In this document: in pieces, positions 46,159-55,959 of the stretch
How the letters are laid out: each line of letters starts with the position of its first letter
How positions within the stretch are numbered: the first letter of the stretch is position 1
Assembly: GCA_002803225.1 (NCBI GenBank)
Contig: NXFV01001911.1
Coordinates: 62,001 to 126,000, forward strand
Reading direction: 5' to 3'
DNA: 64,000 nt
From: Gamarada debralockiae
Lineage: Eukaryota > Ascomycota > Leotiomycetes > Helotiales > Hyphodiscaceae
Program-made: the position numbers and the translations under genes
Notes under the pieces: generated by a model
The model's database searches: none
What the model was told of the DNA's origin: nothing
What the model saw: the letters and a program-made list of their open reading frames with translations, nothing else

Positions 46159-48194
46159 ATGGAGTCGATAGAACCTCTTGAGACACCCCCCACCCTGTCC
46201 TCAGTGTCCCCGCCCTCGAGCCTAGAGAATCAAGGGCAACGACATGCGTCGGTAGCTTCTACCACCCTAGAAAATCAAGGGCAACGACATGCGTCGGTAG
46301 CTTCCACCACCCTAGAAAATCAGGGGCAACAACATGCGTCGGTAGCTTCCACCACCCCTGATAACAACAGAGACAGAGCCACTGTGCCTTCTGCCTGCGT
46401 GCAGTGCCGATCCAAGCACCTCAAATGCGATGGACTGACTCCCTGCACAAGGTGTTCTGCAAACTCATTCGACTGCCTCTATGTCAAGTCTCGACGAGGG
46501 TTCAAAGGGCCTAGACGCAATGGAACACAGAGCAAGGCCTCTTCGATGCCTGCACCTCTACCAGTAACCACCCCTATCGCATGTCCTCTCGTACGTCCTG
46601 GAGGGCCATCTTCAACCGCGAGGACCTCGCCAATTGTTTCAAACAGTCTGGCCCCTTCTGTCGACAACCGGCTGCAGCTTCAGCTCCAGCCCTCTGTCGA
46701 TCTCCCGCATTTTGACATCGGACAGGAACTGGTCACCTTCGAATCGAAAACTCTCCCTGCTGGATTGGATCTTCGAGAAAGATGTATCGAGGCTTTCTTT
46801 TACCACTTTTACCCCGCACATCCGTTTCCTCTTCCGCGGGCCAATTTTATGGCCTTGCGGAAGGAGAAACCCCTGGACGCCATCGAAGCTGCCATGCGAT
46901 ATGTGGGTTCCTTCTATGTGGAGCAAGCGCCAACTATCGCGCTTGGCTTGGAGGCTGAACGCTTGGCGTACCATATGGACAGCCCCAAAGATGGCTTCAG
47001 AGTTCAGGCGCTACTGATTCTTGCCATTGGTTTTGATGGATATACGTACCAAGAAAAGGCATTGCAGATACTCATCGATGCTCAAAATATTGCGTTGGAG
47101 CTGGGTATGAATAAGTGCGATTTCGCTTCTATCAATGGCAATGGATCGAGCGTTCTGGAAGAGAGCTGGCGACGAACATGGTGGGAGTTATATGTTATTG
47201 ATGGCATGATTGCAGGTGTTCACCAGAGAAGCTCGTTTCGACTGAACGAAATTCATGCCGAAGTTGGTCTTCCATGTGAAGAGAAAGAATACATATCGGG
47301 AGTAAGTCGAGTCCGTTGGATTTATGGGGGTTATCTGCTGATACATGCAGCAAATATCAACACCGCATAGGATCGAGGAATTTGACGACGATTCATTTAT
47401 GGAAAGAGATTTTAACTATTCCTCGTTCACCTACCGCATTGCGGCCATTCGGAACCTCGGTAGAGTTCTTTCGTCACCAGCACGACAGTTTCTCGTCGCA
47501 GATGAGCCCGCTATTGATCGAATCGATGCACATCTTGTCAACTGGAAACTACACCTCCCGGATTCCAAGAAGACCGCTATAACGAACGATGGTCAGCTTG
47601 ATGAGATGCTATTCCAAGCACATATGGTTTCAGAAGCGTCAGTATCCAACCCTCATTGCCAAGTCTTCCTACTAACTCGAAAACAGAGCAACGATCCTCC
47701 TTCATCGCGAACACTCACAACTAGATTCCAGCGTCGCTCGGAACGTCACGTCCTGCGCGCCACACAAGCAAATTGTCCCAGGACAATCCTACAACGTGCA
47801 TGCCATGAAAACCATCCAAGCCGCCCAAGACATCTCCAAGCTCATCACACTCCCCATATCTCTTGCAAAACATACGCATTTCTTCACCTGCGTGGTGACG
47901 CTGGCCTCCATCGTGCATCTATCCTGCTGGTCCGTTTTACTACCTTTAACCCATGATGATGATCTCAAACAGCAGCTGCGACTGAACACCGGAGCCCTGA
48001 AGAGCTTGTGGCAAGTTTGGCCATCCGCAGGACAGGCGTTTGGGCAGGTGAAGGGTGTTGCGCAGGAGATCTACGCGACAAAGAAACAGGCTGCTGAAAT
48101 CAGGTTCGGCGATTGGACTAGCTTTTCGGAAGACGAGGTTATGCGAAGCATGATTGAAGACCAAACCATTATGGAGGAGTTGCAGTTGCTTTGA
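46159..48194 (+). CDS. Zn2Cys6 fungal-specific transcription factor
   Basis: Binuclear zinc cluster transcriptional regulator; target genes unknown. Three exons, 46159-47301, 47351-47637 and 47687-48194, give 645 residues. The zinc cluster runs from Cys80 to Cys106 with canonical spacing C-x2-C-x6-C-x5-C-x2-C-x6-C (CVQCRSKHLKC, CTRC, C). The regulatory domain follows (family core: LRERCIEAFFYHFYPAHPFP to WRRTWWELYVIDGMIAGVHQ). The first 75 residues hold three perfect-length tandem copies of a 15-residue unit (LENQGQRHASVASTT). ATG 46159 is the first in-frame ATG. The gene faces away from the HeLo-pseudokinase gene across a shared 1.1-kb promoter, so a regulatory link is possible but unproven. 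Confidence 0.92.
46222..46356 (+). repeat. 45-bp coding tandem repeat, 3 copies
   Basis: Three head-to-tail 45-base units (46222-46266, 46267-46311, 46312-46356) code for LENQGQRHASVASTT; the third has Q in place of R. The units differ at only a few bases, so the expansion is recent and may vary in number between strains. Confidence 0.92.
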
Positions 48195-48641
48195 GTTATG
48201 ATTATGATTATATGAGTTGGGCATGGAGTTTGTGATTTTGGTGAATGAGGTTGGCGCGTTTGATATAATTCAATGAGATGTTTGGATTGCCGGGATGATT
48301 CAAGGAGACCACAATAATGAACCTTGTGGAATCTTTAATGATAAATAATAGATTCAATTTCAGCTCTGATCAGTGATCATGTACTTTTTGTTGATGAGGT
48401 TACGGTGAACCCACCTCCTTCGTCGGAGCCGGCCTGGCATCGCTTGGGGCTTCTCCGAAACAAACACCTCTTTACAAGTCCATCTATTCAAACAAGAACT
48501 TTTGCCGACTAAAAATAGAACAAACCCGGGCTTGTGGGTTCGTACCTCCCTCCCAAATGTTCCTCTCAACTCAATCTAACAAACCCTCAACAGTTTAGTG
48601 GGTTAGTTACACCAACCTCCCCCTCGTGCCCTCCTCTAACA

Positions 48642-48692
48642 GGAACACAGTATAATAGTAAGACTTTCTTCCAGAAGAACTTATACTGTTCC
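48642..48692. repeat. imperfect inverted repeat (hairpin)
   Basis: The left arm GGAACACAGTATAA (48642-48655) is complementary to the right arm TTATACTGTTCC (48681-48692) apart from a 2-base bulge, with a 25-base loop between. It could be a small MITE remnant, a folded 3' element or chance. Confidence 0.5.
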
Positions 48693-49136
48693 TAACATCT
48701 CAAAGCTCCCTTAGCATATGCAATCAGCTTCTAGCTTGATTGGGAGGTAAGAATTTCCCCCCTACTTCACCTTGAGCTTCATGACTGATAATAGACAGTG
48801 GTCCAGTAAGAACTTCGATTCTACATAGTTAATGCCAAATACTGATTTCCTTCTTGGGGTTCGATTCCCTGCAAGTCCAGCACTTCAATATTTTCCTTTT
48901 TAGGACTGGAATTTAGAGTTTATATACTTTTTTGAGGTGGGGAAGCTCGGTAGTTCGAGGGCTCAAAAAAAGATGTCGTCGAGGAACTTTCGAACACAGC
49001 GACAATGCTATCTGGCCTTATCTAAACTTGAGAAACAATAAATTACCTTCTTATCTATCCAGGAAAATTTTTATTTGAATTTTGCAAATTTTACATGGCT
49101 CTTAAACTGGCCGAAAAAGAACCTATCATTTCATAT

Positions 49137-49142
49137 CACGTG
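49137..49142. promoter_or_regulatory. CACGTG E-box upstream of DAD3
   Basis: A palindromic bHLH-type site 155 bases before the DAD3 start codon. Cbf1 and Pho4 type factors bind this core; relevance to DAD3 is unknown. Confidence 0.25.
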
Positions 49143-49182
49143 TAGCAAAGTAGAGGGGTAAGGACGCGAGATTTGAATTTCG

Positions 49183-49188
49183 ACGCGT
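49183..49188. promoter_or_regulatory. MCB element (ACGCGT) upstream of DAD3
   Basis: ACGCGT, the MBF recognition core that drives G1/S genes in yeasts, lies 109 bases upstream of the DAD3 ATG. A kinetochore gene is a sensible cell-cycle target, but the site was picked by eye. Confidence 0.35.
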
Positions 49189-49296
49189 CGGCTTCATGAT
49201 AACTTCAGCAAACTCTTCCAACGCAATATACTCACACAAACCTCCCAACGGCCCCACGAATACGGCGTCTCAAACCCAGAATCAAAATCAGCAATC

Positions 49297-49670
49297 ATGG
49301 AGCTCACCGAGCCCTCCTCTACATCAGCGCTCACCTCCACGGCGGAAGATCTCTCTCCCCTCGAACAGGACGTGTTGGATGAATATGAGCGGCTGGCAGA
49401 GCACATGAAGAAGGTGCGCTCTCACTGGTATCCTGAGAAGAGATGGGCAGGCGCTGATTCTTTGGGTATAAATAGTTGGCAAGTCTTCTCGACACGATGG
49501 CCGGCAAACCGACGGGAGAAATACTGGATGGATTGAGACAATTGGAGCGCAAGACGAGTTTGGTGTTTACGTTGCTCAAGGCGAGCGTTTATAGTATTGT
49601 GTTGCAGCAGGAGATTTATTCGGGGGATCAGGGGGGACAGGGACAGGAGGGTAGAAGGGGTGGGATTTGA
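49297..49670 (+). CDS. DAD3: DASH complex subunit Dad3
   Basis: Small subunit of the DASH/Dam1 ring that couples kinetochores to microtubule plus ends in fungi. Two exons, 49297-49413 and 49476-49670, give 103 residues. The conserved core spans the intron: LEQDVLDEYERLAEHMKK joined to LASLLDTMAGKPTGEILDGL, and then LERKTSLVFTLLKASVYSIV, all typical of Dad3. The C terminus is a short Gly/Gln/Arg-rich tail. The first 20 residues are Ser/Thr-rich. The gene converges with the mitochondrial uS5m gene, leaving 297 bases between the stops. Confidence 0.93.
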
Positions 49671-49967
49671 GGTTTGGCAGGAAGATTGTATTTGGCGGAT
49701 AAGGGAAATTGTGTGAGAAACCATAGAGACGTCACTGGGGCTGGCATGGGACGGAGATCGCGGGCAATTGGGGGAAACATTGGGTCCTACGAGAGATGGA
49801 CGGTGCACAAAAGGGATTTGGCGGCGTTTGGACCATCAGTGATACCCAGCAGAAATTGGAAGAAGAGTGTACAATTGCAAGGCAATGCTTGCCTGTGCTA
49901 TGCTTCATGCCATCACGCCTTTCTATGCACCTCCCATACTGTACATGTCTTTCAAAAATGTGCATCA

Positions 49968-51276
49968 TTATACACGCCCTCCATAATACACTTTTCGCAC
50001 ATCCACCAGCTTCAGTCCTCTCCCCCTTGCGATCTCGTCTGGTATCCTCTGGCTCATCAATGCTTGGTATGCGGCCTTAACAGTGTTCATCTTGTTTCGT
50101 GATCGTGGCACTCGTGCTGCGAGATCTTGTAGTCCGGCAGCTCTCGCCATTTCAAAGATAAGATGTTGGCAGCGTAGGCCGAATCCTGCTAGGTATTAGA
50201 TTTGTCTCAACTCAACAAGAGCAGTCCTTACCTGGTGGTCTGGCCATAAGCTTCACCTCCACCGCAGAAACCTTGGCCTCAACTTCCCCAAATATTGTCC
50301 TATTCTCATACCTAGGAATGGGCTGCATATTGCGGATAGCCGCAATTCTGGCCAGACTCATAGTGTTCTCCAGTTCCTGACCCTTCGCCTGACCAAGTCC
50401 TAACCTGCCATTGCCATTCCCAGCTATAGCCAGAATATACATGCTCTGCACCTTTCCCAATCGAGTTTGATTGACTACACGATGCATAACCAAGATCTTG
50501 ACCTTGAAATCCAAAATCTCATCCAATGTATAACCAGTTTGCTTGCGCAGCTGATCATAGACGCCATCCGGATCTCGCTCGTCTTCCTCTTCTTCAACCT
50601 CCTTCTTCTTGATCACTGGTCCATCATCCGGACTTGCGATGAATTTTGGGACTGCAGGAGCAAGCAGCGTCTGTCCTCTCACAGGGCCATTGGAGCCTAT
50701 GAACTTTGGCGTCTCTGCCAAAGCGGCCATAACGTCGCGTCGATTTGGGCGAGATTTCTTATGATAGTCCGGATCCTCCTTGCTCAATTCGTCATTAAGT
50801 CCCTCAAATTGTTTCATATAATCGGAAAATGCCTGCCCATACTCGTTCTCCGTCATCATCCTGATGTTGGGATCAATTGGCTCGTCAACCTCTGGTCTCT
50901 TGTCTACCACTCCCTGCACAATACTCAGATCGTCAAGATATGGCAGGCTTCCATAATCCGTGCGAATGACACCGCGTTTGTCGAGGTCCTCTGGTGTGAC
51001 GACCTTCTCTCCAGCCTCCACCACCTCCATCTGCGCCGGTGTGTATTTCTTCGCCAAAGCCTTCTTCTCCTCTTCCGTGTAAGGTTTGAATAACTCGCGT
51101 GCGGGTCTTCGAGGTGTGACAAGCCCCATCTCTGAAGCTTTAACATTGGGGAATCGGGGTCGCCGTCTTTCGCAGAGGTTAGGGGAGGTGTGGAAATTTC
51201 GACATCGTACTCGTGGGCGCCCGGCCGGTATCGAGGGGGCCGAAAGAAGACATCGCGCCGGACGTGAGATGCTCAT
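49968..51276 (-). CDS. MRPS5: mitochondrial ribosomal protein uS5m
   Basis: Small-subunit protein of the mitochondrial ribosome (bacterial S5, uS5 family). Two exons, 51276-50232 and 50185-49968, give 420 residues. The ATG at 51276 opens an Arg/Ser-rich, acidic-free presequence (MSISRPARCLLSAPSIPAGR) typical of matrix import. The first 240 residues form the mitochondrion-specific extension. The S5 double-stranded RNA-binding fold begins near DFKVKILVMHRVVNQTRLGK, with the loop GNGNGRLGLGQAKG, followed by the C-terminal domain (EVKLMARPPG joined across the intron to FGLRCQHLIFEMARAAGLQD). Translation from an upstream GTG in the same frame is not needed. Confidence 0.94.
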
Positions 51277-51767
51277 TACTGTCGAGGTTGGGTTGGAGTC
51301 CTCTGCACAGTGTTCAATGGCCCAATGCTGCTTGTCCTGGAGTTGCACGCGAGTAGCTAGTTGACTTGGACATTTTTGAGCTGTGCTTAGGTAATAGTAT
51401 CATGTGGGACATGCGCTTACCGCATTCGTCTGAACACCTCCAATGTGCAATGCCAAGGATCACAAATGCATTTTTGGGTTAGCAGATCATCAAGTCATTC
51501 TCTATTTAGTCCAAACACAATGTGGTGCTTCCTTATTCTTTACTAAACCTGTGCACGAGCTGGGGCAATTGAGTTGGTCAAGCAGCTTCAAGGTTTGAGG
51601 TATCGATGACATCCGTCACACCGAAAACAGTTCAAAAATGCCTCAATATGGCGCAAACTCTCCCGGTGCTTATACCAACGACATGCTTTGCGGTGTCACT
51701 CTGGCATGCAACCCCCAGGCTGCCTAGCTGTGCTAGCTTGACTAAGTTAAAGTCTCCGCGTTCCCGC
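51277..51767. other. intergenic, uS5m promoter and HET 3' end
   Basis: Short spacer between two minus-strand genes with no recognisable gene. Confidence 0.4.
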
Positions 51768-53408
51768 TCAAGTTATATACACTTGGTACATCTCATTATT
51801 GCAGACATTAGGTGAGAAAACTTTCCGTATAACATGCGAAATCGTGACACTCCCAGCAGCTTCCTCGAATGTCACGGATTTCTGCAATGGAATGCCAAAA
51901 TAACTCCAATTACGCATTACCCAGGGCAGTAAGTCGTGCTGTTCTTGCTCGACTCCCGAGAAAAATTGAGATATCAAGAGCGGATCACACTTGGAGAGGT
52001 CGACAATAGTGCTCTCGATTTCTTCTGATGAACCGTTCCAGTCTAAACACACAAAGAGACAGGATACTGTAATATGCTTTTTAGGGAGAACAACCTTCCC
52101 TTTGAGTGTTAGAGTGCACCAGCTCTCGCGTGTGTTTTCCGTGCTGAAAAATACACCGTCTTCACTATCAAAGTGACTCGCTGGATGGGCGTTGAAGCTT
52201 CGAAAGCCATGTGGGAGGTGGATTTGGACTGCAGACATGCGACTGCGGATGATAAGATCATTCTCTCGCTGAACCAGTGGGGCCTGAGGGAGTGATGGAC
52301 TTTCGGGGAGCTTTGAAAGGATATAGATGGTTCTAGACCGGGTGAAGTAGTCACGTCCCGATGTGATAGTTGCAAGTGAAGTTGGCTTATTGCGTACAAA
52401 TAAGTCAGCCCCGCATTTCCTTAGACAAACGGCAAGACGAGAGCATTCGTCATCTTCCATGCAGCAGTCGAGCTCTTGTACGAATAGCCAACCTTGGGAG
52501 TGTGCTATTGGCAACGCAATTAGGCTTGTGCACATACGGATGCCCCTGTTCGTGACTGAAAAGTCTGCGTGAAAAGTAGACTCTTTGGTTTTGGTGATAC
52601 GTTTACAACTCGCAAATTCCTGTGGAGACTGCGCGAGAATGCCCGAATATCTGCAGGTATGTCCCCGGTTCTGATTCGGCCAAGCTTGCCAGGCGAAAAT
52701 GCTGAGATCACAAGTGCCTTTGATGATCTCTTCCTGGAGACGTATGAAAGCTTTTGGGCCTTCCCCATATAGCAATGGCATATTGACATCAAATATACCA
52801 AGCAAACAATACGCGGTGTCTTCCTCCCTTGTGGTCTGCCTGTGGGCTGCCCACGACATCCTCCTTGCGACGGGGACAGAAGACAGTGTCGATGTATGAT
52901 CCAAAACAGTTGAATCGATACCTGTGATTGTAGAGATCTCATCCAAGAGATCTATCTTATACCCTTTAAAATCCCAATTTTGGTCGAAGAAGCTAACATC
53001 GCTAGGCGCGATGAGCTCTTGCAGAGTCCATCCCCGGCTGAACCACCTGCAGTCGTTCAGTGCCGTTGAGAGGTCGGTACAAGAGGTCAAGTCGGATAGG
53101 TAGACGAAGCAGATAGTCGCTCGCTTGTACCAATTGAACATGGAATTGATAGCCTCGGTAAGCTCAGCGCTGCTGGATTTATCGATGCAACAAGTGTCCA
53201 CCCAGGCGTATGCAAGCCCATCTTCCGCGGTTAGTTTGCAAGTCATCTCAATCTTACTATACCCTTTTTTGCTCCTTGCCGCTTCGTTCTTCATATCTTC
53301 GAAGAAGACTTCACCTCCATCCCAGGTGTGAGACAAGATGCCGTATCTAGGGATTTCCGACCCTGTGAATTCCTCCACCTTCATAGTGGACACGTTGATC
53401 AGCCTCAT
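51768..53408 (-). CDS. HET-domain protein (heterokaryon incompatibility type)
   Basis: Single-exon gene of 546 residues with a HET domain at its N terminus, the effector domain of many fungal non-self recognition systems that trigger cell death on fusion of unlike hyphae. Diagnostic blocks are YGILSHTWDGGEVFFEDM (residues about 22-39), GLAYAWVDTCCIDKSSSAEL, AINSMFNWYKRATICFVYLS, GWTLQELIAPSDVSFFDQNW and the later RRMSWAAHRQTTREEDTAYC and MPLLYGEGPKAFIRLQEEI. The C-terminal half (from about residue 250) has no known domain; there is no NACHT, WD40 or ankyrin repeat, so it is a standalone HET protein. Most genomes carry dozens of these, and only a few are true incompatibility loci. Confidence 0.93.
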   Translation of the reverse strand: MRLINVSTMKVEEFTGSEIPRYGILSHTWDGGEVFFEDMKNEAARSKKGYSKIEMTCKLTAEDGLAYAWVDTCCIDKSSSAELTEAINSMFNWYKRATICFVYLSDLTSCTDLSTALNDCRWFSRGWTLQELIAPSDVSFFDQNWDFKGYKIDLLDEISTITGIDSTVLDHTSTLSSVPVARRMSWAAHRQTTREEDTAYCLLGIFDVNMPLLYGEGPKAFIRLQEEIIKGTCDLSIFAWQAWPNQNRGHTCRYSGILAQSPQEFASCKRITKTKESTFHADFSVTNRGIRMCTSLIALPIAHSQGWLFVQELDCCMEDDECSRLAVCLRKCGADLFVRNKPTSLATITSGRDYFTRSRTIYILSKLPESPSLPQAPLVQRENDLIIRSRMSAVQIHLPHGFRSFNAHPASHFDSEDGVFFSTENTRESWCTLTLKGKVVLPKKHITVSCLFVCLDWNGSSEEIESTIVDLSKCDPLLISQFFSGVEQEQHDLLPWVMRNWSYFGIPLQKSVTFEEAAGSVTISHVIRKVFSPNVCNNEMYQVYIT

Positions 53409-55819
53409 ACTTCCAGTAGCAGCGGAGATAATACCCCAGATTGACGTGAATTCGAGGTATTTGGTTTAAAAGAATTTTTTAGAAATTGGTAGAAGCCCCG
53501 GTAAAGTCATGAACTTCAGGTTCACAGAACAAGACTCAGGTTTCAGGAGATAAAGGAGAGAAGCGCGGAGTTATGCAAGATATTGTTAGAGCCTAAGCGG
53601 CTCACCCTGCTCGTGTGCACTATGTGCGTGCGGTCCTTGTCGCGATACAGAGATGTTTCCAAACTCGCTGGCTGTATCTCTTATGGAGATGAATACGGTC
53701 GGCTCAGAGACCGCTGTGCGCTTCGTCTTGAACGCTTGGATATCCGACCTGGTCGGTTCAGAGATCGTTTGCGCTTTGCAACTGGGGAAATTGGGCTTCG
53801 TTAAGGCCGATGGCGTAGGTCTGCGAGAGAATACCTCTCGCCAAATGCGTGATAAGATCTTGATGTACGTCGACTTCGGCGGGACTAAAATTATAAGGAG
53901 ACTTGATGGCCTCCGAATAAAGAACGATGATGTCTATAGGCGGAGCTGGGCAGAGCTGATTGGGCAGAACAACTGAGTCATCGTTGTGGCTGAGAACAAT
54001 CTTGGATGGTGTCTGAGCTGTTTCTTGCAGTTCAAGTGCTTGATGAGGTTATTCATATGCAGGAAGAAATTTAATTGGAGGGGCCCAAGTGCCATGTGAT
54101 ATATCCAGTAGAGTAATCCGATACTGACCGAAAAGACCCCGGCGCACCTGGGCTTGAACGCCTTTCAGGCTGAAACAATGCCTCTGGTCGCAAAGTTCCA
54201 GAAATTTAACTATTTGGTTCTCTTACATCTTGTAACAGCTGAATCATCTTATACTTCAATAAATTAAATACTTCCACGGCCGCAGAACTTTCGAGTCGGG
54301 ATGGGAGAAAGGGAGAGCTCTCGGGCATCCTCAAATCAGATGCCCCATGAACAAATCTCCACTCTCACGTATCGGCTCTCTTACCTTGCTACCTCTGCTT
54401 CAAGGAGACATGAAACATAAAGGTCAGCAGAGCCTATCAAGCGTAACTCGAGTATTTCAGTTCAATAAACAAGTCGTATCCTTTTGCGCCTGCTGCGAAC
54501 GCTCCTTATAAAAGCTGACTGATTCATAGGATGATAGTATTAGTGGGTGACCAACTGATTTGTGACCGACAGATTTGTGACCGACAGATTTGTGACCGAC
54601 AGATTTGTGACCGACAGATTTGTGACCAGATCCGTAGAAGCTAAAGCTATGGAAAGGTTCTCTGCTTTGTCTACAAGCATTTCCGAAGTTCCTTCTGGGG
54701 AACTGGGGAAGGGGATGCGGAGGATGGACGGTTGGAGGCATCTATTCATTGCGACCGTGTCAGTCCGTATTTGGAGGTGTAGGAAGGGGATACACACGTA
54801 GAGATCCTTCATATAGCCAGGATAATTCCAATGTGCTGCTGGAAGCTTTGCGGGGTCCATCCAGGCGTTTATATGTTAATCGGTATTACACATAGTTGAT
54901 TTACAGCACACAGCATTACCCAAACAGTCATTCGTACCTGGCTTAAAAAGTAGTCTTCTAAAGCTGGAGAGTTGAGGCAACACGAGGAAAGGAGGCTAAG
55001 GAAACCGTCAAGTTCAAGCTTCTGGATCACTGTTATAATAACAACTAAAAAGACATGTACACTTGACCAAAGTTTTTTCTATTTAAGACTGGTTACCGCT
55101 GTTGCCTCTGGTCCACTTTGTCAAGCTTCCTACGTTTTTAAATAAGCAGAATGAAATAAAGACAACAAGGTTCCTTCTTCTCTGGTCTCAGTGAGTCACT
55201 GAACGCCTCATCTCAACCTCCGTTTTCCACGCCCTCGGCAGCCTCTGAAGCAACTCAGCGAGTTCGCACAAATCAATACCAATTTATTTCTTCCCTTTCG
55301 CGTCTTCATCTTCCTCATTAACGTGCTCCGTCTCTTTCTACGTTCTACATAGATTGAGCAGTACACCCCAACCCTCCAATCTATTCTCACGATTCTTTCT
55401 GCTTACACACACACACCCCACGATATTCAATTCTACGGGCTGAATCTCCTAGTCTCAAATCTGGCGGACTCCGAGCCTCGAATACCTGCTGGCGTCATGC
55501 CACAGCTCACCCGGCCTCCATAACTCGACCGGCGATGAATACCCCTGCTGCTCCTTGAGCTGGCGAGCAGGAACGTCTCTAGATCGAGGACCTTTACCCG
55601 CTCATCAAGAAAGAGGAGAGCGATTACACCGAAACTATAATACGTGCACCTTTAGATACCCAAGTCTCCAACTGGGGAACCAGTAAGCAACCCGTTCAGA
55701 AGCAGAAGGCAATTCTAACAAGTGGCAGATACCACACTACCTGCAAACTTAATATCAAGAATCTCTACAAGAGAACGAATAAACAACAGTAGAAATCCTC
55801 TGCGGGTTAAACCGTCAAG
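53409..55819. other. gene-poor stretch (2.4 kb) with tandem repeat
   Basis: Bounded by the HET gene promoter on the left and a P-type ATPase relic on the right. The only frames are short and match nothing I know, including one of 107 codons at 53653. It holds a 15-bp tandem repeat at 54547-54630 and a short CA run near 55409. It may be eroded former coding or transposon sequence. Confidence 0.45.
54547..54630. repeat. 15-bp tandem minisatellite
   Basis: Four perfect copies of GTGACCGACAGATTT (54562-54621) are flanked by a degenerate copy (54547-54561) and a partial copy beginning at 54622. The unit length is a multiple of three, so both strands stay open across it, which creates spurious repetitive frames. 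It lies outside any gene I can support. Confidence 0.9.
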
Positions 55820-55959
55820 ATGCGACCTACACTAGACCGGACTTGGTCGTCCTGGAAGTCTGTGATGACCAGATCTAGCGAGGTCTCCTCTGAAGACTCC
55901 AAACTTAGCCATGGTATGTTCTCCATCACCGGGTGCAAACCCCGTCCGCTAAGAACGAT

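Larger units (their letters stand above)
48195..49296. other. intergenic, hairpin and DAD3 promoter
   Basis: No protein gene. It contains an imperfect hairpin at 48642-48692, a tRNA T-arm look-alike at 48855-48871 without a matching 5' half, an E-box at 49137 and an MCB element at 49183. Confidence 0.45.

Noticed and set aside
48855..48871. tRNA T-arm look-alike (TGGGG, TTCGATT, CCCTG)
   Set aside because: The 3' acceptor strand would be CAAGTCC, but no GGACTTG, D-arm or anticodon arm occurs at the right distance upstream, so no tRNA folds.
53653..53976. 107-codon frame downstream of the HET promoter
   Set aside because: No recognisable family, no splice sites extending it and an overlapping frame of similar length, so it is probably noise.
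54562..54860. Open frames across the 15-bp repeat on both strands
   Set aside because: They exist only because the repeat unit is a multiple of three and lacks stops. Flanks show no protein-like composition.
55438..55820. Possible N-terminal remnant of the P-type ATPase
   Set aside because: I could not match any frame to the transmembrane or DKTGT region, so the relic is not extended leftward.
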